Positions 7,640-16,562 of a stretch of DNA of 64,000 bases are shown one piece after another; the first letter of the stretch is position 1, and each line of letters opens with the position of its first letter. The stretch spans positions 62,001 through 126,000 of the forward strand of contig OMWJ01000004.1 in the NCBI GenBank assembly GCA_900314725.1, given 5' to 3'. The notes beneath the pieces are model-generated. The model ran no database searches. It was not told where the DNA came from and saw nothing but the letters and a program-made list of their open reading frames with translations. This DNA is from an uncultured Bacteroidales bacterium. GTDB taxonomy: Bacteria > Bacteroidota > Bacteroidia > Bacteroidales > P3. The translations under genes and the position numbers were made by a program.

Positions 7640-10204
7640 ATGAAAAGGATTGAAAAAAGTGGATTTATTCTAACTATTATTTTTTATGCATTCTCTATTA
7701 GTGTATTAGCGCAAAAACCGGTTACACATTATTACTATTGGTGGAAATCTTATTCAGAACCTATTATTTTGGATTCCTTGAATAATCAGGGTGAAAAGTT
7801 TTCAGTTGAAGACTATTTTAAGACGCCAAAGATAAATAAAATGGTTTATGAAAATGAAGGCTGGACTTCCTCAGACGGAATAGATACAATAGATATTCAT
7901 CCTTGCATGGCAGAAGAGATAAACATAAGTCAGCGTTTTTTCAATGTAAGTCTGTCAAAACGAGAGAAGGTTAAGTTTGAAGTATATTGTAATGCAAAAC
8001 TTAAAGTGTCTATTGATGGTAAGCAGGTTGCTGAAAAAGTAACAGAAGAAGACGAAATGACAGATGAAACAAAACTTCTTGTAGAAGAAGAACTTGAACC
8101 CGGTAATCATATAGTTGGAATTGCGGCTTTATGTCTTTATTCAAAAATAGTCGAAAGCGGAAATCCGTATTATTATAGAATAAAAACTCTCTTGTATGAT
8201 GGAGATACTGTAGGCGGAGAAAAAGACATCGCTTACTCAGAAAACCTTTCGGGGCTTACCTTGAAGGCTATGCTTTGCGGAGAAAATCCTTATAATGTTA
8301 CAATTTCGGATAGTGGTGATTATTATTTGGTAAAGTACTATAATACAGATGAAAAGGGTAAAAGTACTTATCGTGTAGAGGTTCGTTCTTCAAAAGATGA
8401 TAAGGTGGTTTTTACTGATAATAAAATATTTTCTTATTCTTGGTATCCAAAATCAAATCTTTTGTATTACAAGGATGATTCTAAAATATATTTTCTGAAC
8501 CCGAAAAATTTGGAAAAAGGACTTTTGATTGATGAAGATGGTGATATAGACGGGGATATAACATTTATTGTTCTTTCAGATTTTGACGGATATATACTGT
8601 CAAAAGTAAGTAAGAAAGACAATACATCTGATGATTTACATCGTATGTATCTTCCAGATGACAGAATACCTGGCTGGAGAGATAGAACAGAATTATATCT
8701 TTATACTGATTTTTTTAATGGTAAATTGTTTCAAACTCATCGCTCCACTTACCTGAATGATTTGTATAATGAGGACTCTCGTATATTGTTCTCAATGACA
8801 AAGGATGATATAACAAAAAGACCGTTCTCCTTTACAAGTCTATATCAATATGATATTGGAAGGCGTAAGTTGGATACGATAATAGAAAATGATGGTTTTG
8901 TTTCTTCTGCTCAATATCTTAGAGATGGAGAAAATATTGTAGTGCTTGCAAGCAACGAGGCTTTTAATTCTATTGGCTCAACGGTGAAAAAAAATCAGAT
9001 ACCAAATGCTTTCAATTATTCAATCTACTTGATGAATCTGCAAACAAAGAGAGTGGAACCTGTTGCAAAGAATTTTAGTCCTAATGTCAAAGATGTTATT
9101 GTTAGAGAGAAAAACCTTTATCTTACTTGTGAAAATAGGGATTCAGTAAGTGTTTATCGTTACAATTTAAAAGATAAAAGCTTTAATCTTATTCCTCTTC
9201 CTGTGGATATGGTTCATAGTTTTGATATTTCAGACGATGAAACTCAAATGGTATTCTATGGAGAGAACTACAATAAACCAAAAAGACTTTTCCATGCAAG
9301 ACAAGATACAAATAAATATGCTCTTGCTATGGTTAAGGAAGTTTATTTCCCTAAAGAACAAGAATACAAAAAACTGTCAATAGGAAGAATGGAAAAATAT
9401 TCTTTCCGCATGCATAGTTCGGATATAGATGGTCGTTTGTATTATCCAGCAGATTTTGATTCTACAAAAAAATATCCTATGATAGTTTATTATTATGGTG
9501 GCTGTTCTCCAACAGACCGTAGCTTTGAAATGCGTTATTCTGCATGGCTTTATACTCAGCAAGGATATGTTGTTTATGTAATCAATCCAAGTGGAACAAC
9601 GGGTTGGGGACAAGAGTTTGCTGCTCGTCATGTAAATGCCTGGGGAGATTATACAGCAGATGAAATAATAGAAGGAGTAAAACGAGTTTGCAAGGCTTTT
9701 GCTTTTATAGATGAAAAACATATAGGCTGTATGGGAGCAAGCTATGGTGGTTTTATGACTCAATACCTGCAAACAAAAACAGATATTTTTGCTTGTGCTA
9801 TTTCTCATGCAGGTATAAGTAATATTGCTTCTTATTGGGGAGAAGGATATTGGGGTTATTCCTATTCTGGTGCTGCTACTGCAGATAACTATCCTTGGAA
9901 CAATCCTGAACTATATACTAAACATTCTCCTTTGTTTAATGCAGATAAGATAAAAACTCCTTTGCTATTACTTCATGGTACTTCTGATACTAATGTTCCT
10001 ATTGGAGAAAGTATTCAAATGTATAATGCTTTAAAAATATTGGGTAAAGAAGTTGAGTTTATTACTGTCAAAGGAGAAAATCATGGCATAGTAGATTTTG
10101 AAAAACGTTTGAAATGGAATAATACTATTTATGCATGGTTTGCAAAATGGTTGAAAGAAGATGCTTCTTGGTGGGAAAGTCTTTATCCAAATGAAGAATA
10201 CTAA
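7640..10204 (+). CDS. S9 family (prolyl oligopeptidase/DPP IV-like) serine peptidase
   Basis: An exported 854-residue serine peptidase. A signal peptide covers about residues 1-24 (VLAQ). A roughly 170-residue N-terminal region, predicted beta-rich and perhaps PA14- or jelly-roll-like, precedes a beta-propeller and a C-terminal alpha/beta hydrolase domain. The nucleophile is Ser701 in GASYGG; Asp783 (HGTSDTN) and His815 (GENHG) complete the triad. S9 enzymes of Bacteroidota cleave dipeptides or short peptides in the periplasm for amino-acid uptake. The N-terminal extension before the propeller makes it longer than a typical DPP IV (about 700-760 residues). It is followed at 17 bp by an aminotransferase gene, so the two may be cotranscribed. 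Confidence 0.92.
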   Translation: MKRIEKSGFILTIIFYAFSISVLAQKPVTHYYYWWKSYSEPIILDSLNNQGEKFSVEDYFKTPKINKMVYENEGWTSSDGIDTIDIHPCMAEEINISQRFFNVSLSKREKVKFEVYCNAKLKVSIDGKQVAEKVTEEDEMTDETKLLVEEELEPGNHIVGIAALCLYSKIVESGNPYYYRIKTLLYDGDTVGGEKDIAYSENLSGLTLKAMLCGENPYNVTISDSGDYYLVKYYNTDEKGKSTYRVEVRSSKDDKVVFTDNKIFSYSWYPKSNLLYYKDDSKIYFLNPKNLEKGLLIDEDGDIDGDITFIVLSDFDGYILSKVSKKDNTSDDLHRMYLPDDRIPGWRDRTELYLYTDFFNGKLFQTHRSTYLNDLYNEDSRILFSMTKDDITKRPFSFTSLYQYDIGRRKLDTIIENDGFVSSAQYLRDGENIVVLASNEAFNSIGSTVKKNQIPNAFNYSIYLMNLQTKRVEPVAKNFSPNVKDVIVREKNLYLTCENRDSVSVYRYNLKDKSFNLIPLPVDMVHSFDISDDETQMVFYGENYNKPKRLFHARQDTNKYALAMVKEVYFPKEQEYKKLSIGRMEKYSFRMHSSDIDGRLYYPADFDSTKKYPMIVYYYGGCSPTDRSFEMRYSAWLYTQQGYVVYVINPSGTTGWGQEFAARHVNAWGDYTADEIIEGVKRVCKAFAFIDEKHIGCMGASYGGFMTQYLQTKTDIFACAISHAGISNIASYWGEGYWGYSYSGAATADNYPWNNPELYTKHSPLFNADKIKTPLLLLHGTSDTNVPIGESIQMYNALKILGKEVEFITVKGENHGIVDFEKRLKWNNTIYAWFAKWLKEDASWWESLYPNEEY

Positions 10205-10221
10205 AAAAACAATACTCTACA

Positions 10222-11412
10222 ATGAAAACAGATTTGAAAGAATTTCGTAAATATGTTGCACAAATAGGGGAGATAGATGAAATAATACTTGACCCTGTGA
10301 AAGCAGAAGGTATTTGGGTTTATACATCTGACGGTAAAAAATATATGGATTTACTATCAGGAATATGTGTTGGTAATGTTGGACACAAAAATACAGAGGT
10401 AGTTGCTGCAATAGAAAAGCAGATAAAGGAATATCTGCATGTTATGGTCTATGGAGAGTATATGCAGAAACCACAGTTGGATTATATAAAACGATTAAAA
10501 GAATTTCTTCCCAAAGAACTTGCACAGATTTTTTATGTTAATTCTGGTAGTGAAGCAATAGAAGGAGCTATAAAGGCAGCAAAGCTATATAATGGACGAA
10601 AGGAAATAATAAATTACGAAAATTCTTATCATGGTTCTACGCTTGCTTGTGTTTCTATGCTTAGTGATAAAGTATATACACAACGATTTGAACCATTGTT
10701 GCCAGATTGTAGTTTTATTAAGTTTAATAAAGAAGAAGACTTAGAAAAAATAACAGAAGAAACATGCTGCGTTGTTGCAGAATGTATTGCAGTAGGAGAG
10801 GGTGTGGAACTGCCTAAAGAAGATTATCTTAGAAAACTAAGAGAGCGTTGCAATCAAACAGGTGCTGTTCTTATCTTAGATGAAATACAGACGGGTTTTG
10901 GAAGAACGGGTAAGATGTTTGCTTTTGAACATTATGGAATAATTCCCGATATTCTTTGTATAGCAAAAGCTATGGGTGGAGGACTTCCTATTGGAGCATT
11001 TATTGGAAAAGAAGAAATAATGAATGCATTGAATAATCATCATCCTTTGATTGGACATGCAACAACTTATGGAGGAAATCCTGTTTGTTTGTCTTCGGCT
11101 TTGGCAACGCTTAATTATATTGCAGATAATGACTTGTTGCAAGGTGTAGAACAAAAAGGAGAACTCTATAAATCTCTTCTTAAACACAGACATATAAAAG
11201 AGGTAAGAGGGAAGGGAATGTTTAATTGCATAGAACTAAAAGTAGGTGTTGATTGGAGAAAAGCCTTGATTTCTTGTTTTAAACATGGAATAATAACAGG
11301 AACACATCTGTTCAATTCTATGTGTTTGAGTATAAAACCTCCTTTGATTATTACAGAAGAAGAAATAAAAGAAAGCATAGATAGAATACTTTCTGCTTTG
11401 GATGAAATATAA
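10222..11412 (+). CDS. Class III PLP-dependent aminotransferase (acetylornithine/ornithine type)
   Basis: A 396-residue fold-type I aminotransferase of the omega-amino group. The motif LDEIQTGFGRTG precedes the PLP lysine, Lys249, in CIAKAMGGG. N-terminal GxxxG-type substrate contacts and the SGSEAIEGAIKAA phosphate-binding segment are present. The family transfers the terminal amino group of ornithine, acetylornithine, GABA or similar substrates to 2-oxoglutarate; the exact substrate cannot be set from sequence alone. No other arginine-biosynthesis gene is nearby, so a catabolic role next to the peptidase is plausible. It is probably in one operon with the upstream peptidase and downstream small gene. 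Confidence 0.88.
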   Translation: MKTDLKEFRKYVAQIGEIDEIILDPVKAEGIWVYTSDGKKYMDLLSGICVGNVGHKNTEVVAAIEKQIKEYLHVMVYGEYMQKPQLDYIKRLKEFLPKELAQIFYVNSGSEAIEGAIKAAKLYNGRKEIINYENSYHGSTLACVSMLSDKVYTQRFEPLLPDCSFIKFNKEEDLEKITEETCCVVAECIAVGEGVELPKEDYLRKLRERCNQTGAVLILDEIQTGFGRTGKMFAFEHYGIIPDILCIAKAMGGGLPIGAFIGKEEIMNALNNHHPLIGHATTYGGNPVCLSSALATLNYIADNDLLQGVEQKGELYKSLLKHRHIKEVRGKGMFNCIELKVGVDWRKALISCFKHGIITGTHLFNSMCLSIKPPLIITEEEIKESIDRILSALDEI

Positions 11413-11435
11413 AAAATAAAAAAAGATATTGCATT

Positions 11436-11705
11436 ATGGCATTTTTTGAACATAAAAGACCAAGACAGTTTGAATATAAACCAAGATTCTATAATCCCGA
11501 AAAAGAACGCTTGGAACAGCTTAAGGCAAAGTATGGAGAAATAGGAGAAACTTATAATCGTAAAATCAACTTTCGCCAAGCAATGAACGAGAAGAAAGAA
11601 GAAAAGATTGGTTCTAAGATTTCTGTTTCCAAGATAATACTTTATGCTTGTATAGTTGTGGTTTTGTTGTATGTACTTTTAATGGTTGTAGAGAAATGGC
11701 AATAA
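11436..11705 (+). CDS. Small single-span membrane protein upstream of mutL
   Basis: An 89-residue protein, basic at the N-terminus (KRPRQFEYKPRFYNPEKE), with a charged middle and one C-terminal transmembrane helix (about residues 66-86). Its stop overlaps the mutL start by 10 bases, indicating translational coupling. I recall similar small proteins beside mutL in other Bacteroidota, but no function is known to me. The C-terminal helix with cytoplasmic basic N-terminus suggests a tail-anchored inner-membrane protein. Confidence 0.75.
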   Translation: MAFFEHKRPRQFEYKPRFYNPEKERLEQLKAKYGEIGETYNRKINFRQAMNEKKEEKIGSKISVSKIILYACIVVVLLYVLLMVVEKWQ

Positions 11706-13456
11706 ATGTTCTTCCTCCTTTAATAGCTAACCAAATTGCAGCAGGAGAAGTAGTATCTCGTCCTGCAAGTGTGGTAAAGGAATTAATAGAAAACTCCATT
11801 GATGCAGGAGCAACAAATATTACTCTTATAGTAAAAGACGCAGGAAGAAGTCTTATAGAGGTAATAGATAATGGTTGCGGAATGGATAGAGAAGATTGTA
11901 AAAAATGTTTTCTTCCTCATGCAACAAGTAAAATATCTACAAGTGAAGATCTTAGAACTCTTTCAACAATGGGATTTAGGGGAGAAGCATTATCTTCTAT
12001 TGCATCCATAGCACAAGTAGAACTGAAAAGTAAAAGAACTGAGCAGGAACTCGGAACTCTTATCTGTATTGAAGGAGGAGAAATAAAGAGAGACGAAGAA
12101 ACTGTTTGCAAGCAAGGAACAGATATAAAAGTAAAAAATATTTTTTTTAATACTCCAGCAAGAAGAAATTTCTTAAAAAGTGATAATATAGAAAATTCAC
12201 ATATAGATGATGCGTTTGTAAAGATTGCTCTGATATATAATGATGTTGCTTTTATATATTATAATAATGATAAGATTGTTTATAAATTAGATAAAGCAAA
12301 TGATAAAAAGAGGATAGTAGATATTTTTGGAAACAGTTTTAAGAGCAAACTTTTAGATATTAATGAGAAAGTAGATATTGTGAATATTCATGGTTATATT
12401 TCTACTTTGGAACTTAGCAGAAAGAATAAGAATGAAGAATACTTCTTTGTCAATGGTCGTTATATGAAAAACAATTATATGGCAAATGCAGTGGAAAGAG
12501 TTTATTCTAATCTTCTGCCTGAAAAAACTTTCCCTGTATTCTTTATTTCTTTGGAATTAGATCCTAAGAATATAGATGTGAATATTCATCCTACTAAAAC
12601 AGAGATAAAGTTTTTGGATGATAAACTTATCTATTCTATTCTTCATGCAGCTGTTCGCAAAGCTTTAGGACAAAATACTCTCAGCACGCAATTGGATTTT
12701 GAGAAAAAATATATTGTTTTTCCAGCTTCAAAACCTAAGACGCCGATTTATCAACCAAGTATTTCATATAATTCTTCTTATAATCCTTTTTCTCAAGGTC
12801 TAAATAATGAAAGGTTTAATGACGTTCTGCCAGAAAAAGTTTCACAATCACAACTTGCTTTTGCAAATCAAGGATTTGATAACGAAATAAAGACACAACA
12901 AGACATATTTGCTCCATTCCAGTTTTTGAATAAATATATTGTAACCAAAATGCACGATAGTATAATGCTGATTGACCAACATCGTGCAAGCAAGAATATT
13001 ATCTACAACAGACTTCTACAAAATCAATCTCCAGAAATTGTCTGTCAGAAACTTGTGATACCTTATATATATAATGTATCTAAAAAAGACTATTCAATTA
13101 TTAAAAATAAACTGTCAGACCTGCAAGGTTTAGGTTTTGAGTTGAAAGAAAAAGATGAGCAATCATTTGAACTAATAGCTGTACCTCTTTCTCTTTCCAT
13201 AGAAAAGGCAATAGGTATTATAGAAGAACTTGTTGCTATAGACGAAAATATAGAATTGGATTTGGAAGAAAAAAGAGAAAAACATTGTCTTAGACTCGCA
13301 GATAATCTTGCTATAACTTACGGAATAGTTTTAAATAAAGTAGAAATAATGAAACTTATAGCAGAACTATTTAAACTTTCACATCCTGAAACTTTGCCAA
13401 ATGGAGAAAAAGTCATTCTAAAACTGAACGAAGACTTTCTAAGTAAAATATTCTGA
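11696..13456 (+). CDS. mutL: DNA mismatch repair protein MutL
   Basis: MutL couples mismatch recognition by MutS to strand removal. The ATG at 11696 (MAINVLPPLIANQIAAGE) overlaps the upstream gene by 10 bases and is the canonical MutL start; the frame opens earlier, inside that gene, but without family similarity. The protein has 586 residues. GHKL ATPase motifs are complete (ELIENSIDAGA, DNGCGMD, RGEALSSIASI). In the C-terminal domain the endonuclease motif DQHA(X)2E(X)4E reads D427-Q-H-R-A-S-K433-N-I-I-Y-N438, so both glutamates are replaced. The CPHGRP-type zinc motif is also degenerate (HPETLPNG). This suggests a MutL without the canonical nicking site. Confidence 0.95.
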   Translation: MAINVLPPLIANQIAAGEVVSRPASVVKELIENSIDAGATNITLIVKDAGRSLIEVIDNGCGMDREDCKKCFLPHATSKISTSEDLRTLSTMGFRGEALSSIASIAQVELKSKRTEQELGTLICIEGGEIKRDEETVCKQGTDIKVKNIFFNTPARRNFLKSDNIENSHIDDAFVKIALIYNDVAFIYYNNDKIVYKLDKANDKKRIVDIFGNSFKSKLLDINEKVDIVNIHGYISTLELSRKNKNEEYFFVNGRYMKNNYMANAVERVYSNLLPEKTFPVFFISLELDPKNIDVNIHPTKTEIKFLDDKLIYSILHAAVRKALGQNTLSTQLDFEKKYIVFPASKPKTPIYQPSISYNSSYNPFSQGLNNERFNDVLPEKVSQSQLAFANQGFDNEIKTQQDIFAPFQFLNKYIVTKMHDSIMLIDQHRASKNIIYNRLLQNQSPEIVCQKLVIPYIYNVSKKDYSIIKNKLSDLQGLGFELKEKDEQSFELIAVPLSLSIEKAIGIIEELVAIDENIELDLEEKREKHCLRLADNLAITYGIVLNKVEIMKLIAELFKLSHPETLPNGEKVILKLNEDFLSKIF

Positions 13457-13479
13457 TTAAGAAAATAAAGTTTCTTGTT

Positions 13480-14460
13480 TTAGTTTATGAAAATCTTTAC
13501 AATGGTAAGGATTAATAATATGATAATATATGTGTCGGAATAAATGTTTCTCTTGATTGAGAAGAAAAACACCGAAAGAATATAACTCAATGCAGGAGCA
13601 AAGATTAATGTCATTGTAGGAGAACTCAAATCATAAAGAAATGGTAATATACTTATTGCAAATAAAAGTAGAATAGTAGATATTCTCTTTCTGACAGAAA
13701 GTTTTTGATCATTTCTATATCCAAGAGTAATAACAAAAGCAGGAAGAGTAAGAATAAACAGATAAGCAACATAAACAATTTGTATTGGTTGATTAAGGAA
13801 TTTAAATGAAGGTAGAATTCCAAAATGAGTATTAGCAAAATTTGTAATTGCTTCTGTGTTATTATTCAAATAATAATAAACAAACAAAACTACAAGAGGA
13901 GTTATAAAACCAAATATACTAACAAGAAAAGAACGCAACTTATAGATTTTGAAGTTAAACAATCCTATCCAAATCCATAACATTAGTAAGATTGTAGGAC
14001 TATAGAATAAAGTTCCTGTTGATAATAATACAGTTGAAAGATAGATTTCATCTAAACCTTCTTTTTTGTTATAACATTTTAAAAAAGTAAAGACAGCTAA
14101 AATGATAAACGTATTAGCCAAAAGGATACTACTTAGAGTCATAAACCTGTAGTCGCTACTCATAAGTAAGATATAGATAAACGCAGGGAAGAAAGATGTC
14201 TTTTGAGATAGTTGATAAAAAGTACATAAGTAGTTAATCAGGAATCCATGAAGAATAACTAATATAAAAGCAATAATAGAATTGATTACATTTTGTGAAG
14301 GAAATATACTGCGAACAACATCATACAAAGGCATATCAAAGACTCCTTTGTCTAATACTTGCGGAGAGTTAATAAACGAAGGTATCCATAGCAGCAAAGG
14401 TACTATAAGTAAGAGTATAAGTTGTAGAAAATAATTCTTTTTAAATATTGATACTATCAT
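13480..14460 (-). CDS. DUF6427 family multi-pass membrane protein
   Basis: A 326-residue integral membrane protein with about eight or nine hydrophobic helices and short loops. The N-terminus (SIFKKNYFLQLILLL) and overall pattern match the Bacteroidota-specific DUF6427 family, whose function is unknown. It lies downstream of pckA on the same strand, but the pckA terminator at 14533-14565 separates the two, so it probably uses a promoter in the 138-bp gap that I could not pin down. It converges with mutL, with only 23 bp between stops and only a weak 6-bp hairpin there. Confidence 0.75.
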   Translation of the reverse strand: MIVSIFKKNYFLQLILLLIVPLLLWIPSFINSPQVLDKGVFDMPLYDVVRSIFPSQNVINSIIAFILVILHGFLINYLCTFYQLSQKTSFFPAFIYILLMSSDYRFMTLSSILLANTFIILAVFTFLKCYNKKEGLDEIYLSTVLLSTGTLFYSPTILLMLWIWIGLFNFKIYKLRSFLVSIFGFITPLVVLFVYYYLNNNTEAITNFANTHFGILPSFKFLNQPIQIVYVAYLFILTLPAFVITLGYRNDQKLSVRKRISTILLLFAISILPFLYDLSSPTMTLIFAPALSYILSVFFFSIKRNIYSDTYIIILLILTIVKIFIN

Positions 14461-14532
14461 AATATTAAACAGTGTTTATCAAGTAATACATTAAACAACT
14501 CCCATAATACGTTATTAACCTGAAAAAGTTAC

Positions 14533-14565
14533 AAAAAAGAAGCACAAAGCAAGAACTTTGTGCTT
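14533..14565 (-). terminator. Terminator of pckA
   Basis: Arms 14540-14549 (AAGCACAAAG) and 14556-14565 form a perfect 10-bp stem with a 6-base loop. On the minus strand it is followed by CTTTTTT, just after the pckA stop. Confidence 0.8.
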
Positions 14566-14598
14566 TTGAATATGAAAAAAAGATTGATGTCTTTTAGT

Positions 14599-16203
14599 TT
14601 ATAGGACAGGTCCTGCCTTAACTAATTCTTTTCCTTGAGGATTGTTTTCGTATTTTACAAAGTTTTTAATAAATCTGTCAGCCAAGTCTTTTGCTTTATC
14701 TTCCCATTGCTTAGCATCAGAATATGTATCTCTTGGGTCAAGAATATTTGTATCAACACCTTTTAACTCTGTAGGTACAGTAAAGTTAAAGTAAGGAATT
14801 TTCTTTGTTGGTGCTTTGTCAATAGAACCGTCAAGTATAGCATCAATTATGCCACGTGTATCTTTAATAGATATACGTTTTCCTGTTCCGTTCCAACCAG
14901 TATTAACAAGATATGCCTTAGCACCTGAAAGTTTCATACGTTTTACAAGTTCTTCTGCGTATTTAGTAGGATGAAGTTCCAAGAAAGCTTGTCCAAAGCA
15001 TGCAGAGAATGTAGGTACAGGTTCTTTAATACCTATTTCTGTTCCTGCAAGTTTTGCAGTAAATCCACTTAGGAAATAATATTTTGTTTGTTCTTCATCT
15101 AATATACTTACAGGAGGAAGTACTCCAAACGCATCAGCAGAAAGGAATATCACTTGTTTTGCTGCAGGAGCATGAGAAATAGGACGAACGATATTCTTTA
15201 TATGATAAATAGGGTAGGAAACGCGAGTATTTTCAGTAACACTCTTATCTGCAAAGTCTATCTTTCCTTCTTTATCAACAGTAACGTTCTCCATTAGAGC
15301 ATCTCTGCGGATTGCGTTGTAAATATCTGGCTCTGCATCCTTGTCTAAGTTGATAACCTTGGCATAACAACCGCCTTCAAAGTTGAAAACTCCATTATCG
15401 TCCCAACCATGTTCATCATCACCTATAAGAAGTCGTTTAGGATCAGTTGAAAGAGTTGTTTTGCCTGTTCCAGAAAGACCAAAGAAGATAGCAGTGTTTT
15501 CTCCATTCAAATCAGTATTTGCAGAGCAGTGCATTGAAGCTATTCCTTTCAAAGGCAGATAGTAGTTCATCATAGAGAATAGTCCTTTTTTCATCTCACC
15601 ACCATACCATGTGTTAAGGATAACTTGTTCCTTGCTTGTTACATTAAACAAAACAGCAGTCTCACTTCTTAATCCAAGTTCTTTATAGTTATCTACTTTA
15701 GCCTTAGAAGCAGTATATACAATAAAGTCTGGTTCTTGTTCAAATTCTTCTTGGTTTTGAGGACGGATGAACATATTTGTAACAAAGTGAGCTTGCCATG
15801 CAACTTCCATAATGAAACGAATCTTCATTCTTGTGTCTTTATTTGCACCGCAAAAGCCATCTACTACAAACAAACGTTTATTACTCAATTCGTTTAACGC
15901 AATATTCTTGCAAGTATTCCAAACTTCTATACTTGCTCTGTGGTTATCATTAGGATATTCTTCTGTATTCCACCAAACGTTTTTCTCTGAATTTTCATCA
16001 ACAACAATGTATTTGTCTTTAGGAGAACGACCTGTGTAGATACCGGTCATAACATTTATTGCTCCAAGTTCAGTTTCTTGTCCTTTGTCGTAGCCTGTCA
16101 ATTCAGGTTTGGTTTCTTCGTTGTAAAGAACCTCGTATGTAGGGTTGTAAAGTATTTCCTTTACTCCCTTAATTCCATATTTTTCTAAGTTTATATTTAT
16201 CAT
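14599..16203 (-). CDS. pckA: ATP-dependent phosphoenolpyruvate carboxykinase
   Basis: Converts oxaloacetate and ATP to PEP, CO2 and ADP. In anaerobic Bacteroidota it usually runs in the carboxylating direction toward succinate, conserving ATP. The 534 residues are the usual length. The P-loop GLSGTGKT is at 242-249, the metal-binding kinase-2 motif GDDEHGWDD at 261-269, and YTGRSPKDK near 57-64 is the substrate-binding arginine segment; TGWNGTG follows later. The ATG at 16203 is 30 bp downstream of a -7 box on the minus strand. It is divergent from the glycogen synthase/phosphorylase gene, with repeat copy 2 between the two promoters. Confidence 0.97.
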   Translation of the reverse strand: MININLEKYGIKGVKEILYNPTYEVLYNEETKPELTGYDKGQETELGAINVMTGIYTGRSPKDKYIVVDENSEKNVWWNTEEYPNDNHRASIEVWNTCKNIALNELSNKRLFVVDGFCGANKDTRMKIRFIMEVAWQAHFVTNMFIRPQNQEEFEQEPDFIVYTASKAKVDNYKELGLRSETAVLFNVTSKEQVILNTWYGGEMKKGLFSMMNYYLPLKGIASMHCSANTDLNGENTAIFFGLSGTGKTTLSTDPKRLLIGDDEHGWDDNGVFNFEGGCYAKVINLDKDAEPDIYNAIRRDALMENVTVDKEGKIDFADKSVTENTRVSYPIYHIKNIVRPISHAPAAKQVIFLSADAFGVLPPVSILDEEQTKYYFLSGFTAKLAGTEIGIKEPVPTFSACFGQAFLELHPTKYAEELVKRMKLSGAKAYLVNTGWNGTGKRISIKDTRGIIDAILDGSIDKAPTKKIPYFNFTVPTELKGVDTNILDPRDTYSDAKQWEDKAKDLADRFIKNFVKYENNPQGKELVKAGPVL

Positions 16204-16232
16204 GATAAATATGTTTTTTATATTATCTTTTG

Positions 16233-16264
16233 CAAAGTTATGAAAATATAATTACGTACTACAA
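16233..16264 (-). promoter_or_regulatory. Promoter of pckA
   Basis: On the minus strand TTG (16264-16262), a 21-base spacer and TAACTTTG (16240-16233) match the Bacteroidota consensus. The predicted start is about 25 nt before the ATG and leaves repeat copy 2 wholly upstream. Confidence 0.65.
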
Positions 16265-16374
16265 ATTTTACGACAAAATTTTAGAATAAAAATTTTTATC
16301 TCACTGTTTTCGTTGCAGAGACTTGGTGTTTAACACGAGAATTTCCTTTGCTAAAATAAGCATCAAAACCTCTT

Positions 16375-16464
16375 AAAAAAAGAGTTGGTTTTGAGAAAAA
16401 AAGATCAACTCTTTACACCCAAAAGACTTAGTCTTTTTTTCTCAAAACGAAGACTTTTTTTGCG
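16375..16464 (+). repeat. Intergenic modular repeat, copy 2
   Basis: AAAGAGTTG (16379-16387) pairs with CAACTCTTT (16406-16414). A 16-bp segment in its loop (16389-16404) is perfectly complementary to 16432-16447, so two strong stems interlock. A short palindrome AAAAGACT-T-AGTCTTTT lies at 16421-16437. The end is AAAACGAAGA (16444-16453) and T7. The first 53 bases match copy 3 with three mismatches. The element lies between the divergent pckA and glycogen-gene promoters. The rest of this 359-bp gap is the two promoters and unremarkable AT-rich DNA. Confidence 0.85.
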
Positions 16465-16503
16465 AATGTCTAACCTATTAAAACACAGATATTTTCTGCA
16501 GTT

Positions 16504-16533
16504 TTGCAAATTAATATTTTTTTCTTATCTTTG
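16504..16533 (+). promoter_or_regulatory. Promoter of the glycogen synthase/phosphorylase gene
   Basis: TTG (16504-16506), a 19-base spacer and TATCTTTG (16526-16533) are a complete Bacteroidota promoter. The ATG is at 16563. Confidence 0.75.
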
Positions 16534-16562
16534 CACGCTGAAAAGAGAAAGATCAAAGATTT

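Noticed and set aside
9377..9808. A 143-residue open frame antisense to the S9 peptidase catalytic domain
   Set aside because: It mirrors the conserved catalytic region of the real gene, has no motif or promoter, and is typical of antisense frames in AT-rich coding DNA.
13459..13476. A hairpin between mutL and the DUF6427 gene as a terminator
   Set aside because: Only a 6-bp AAGAAA/TTTCTT stem without G-C content; far weaker than the other terminators here.
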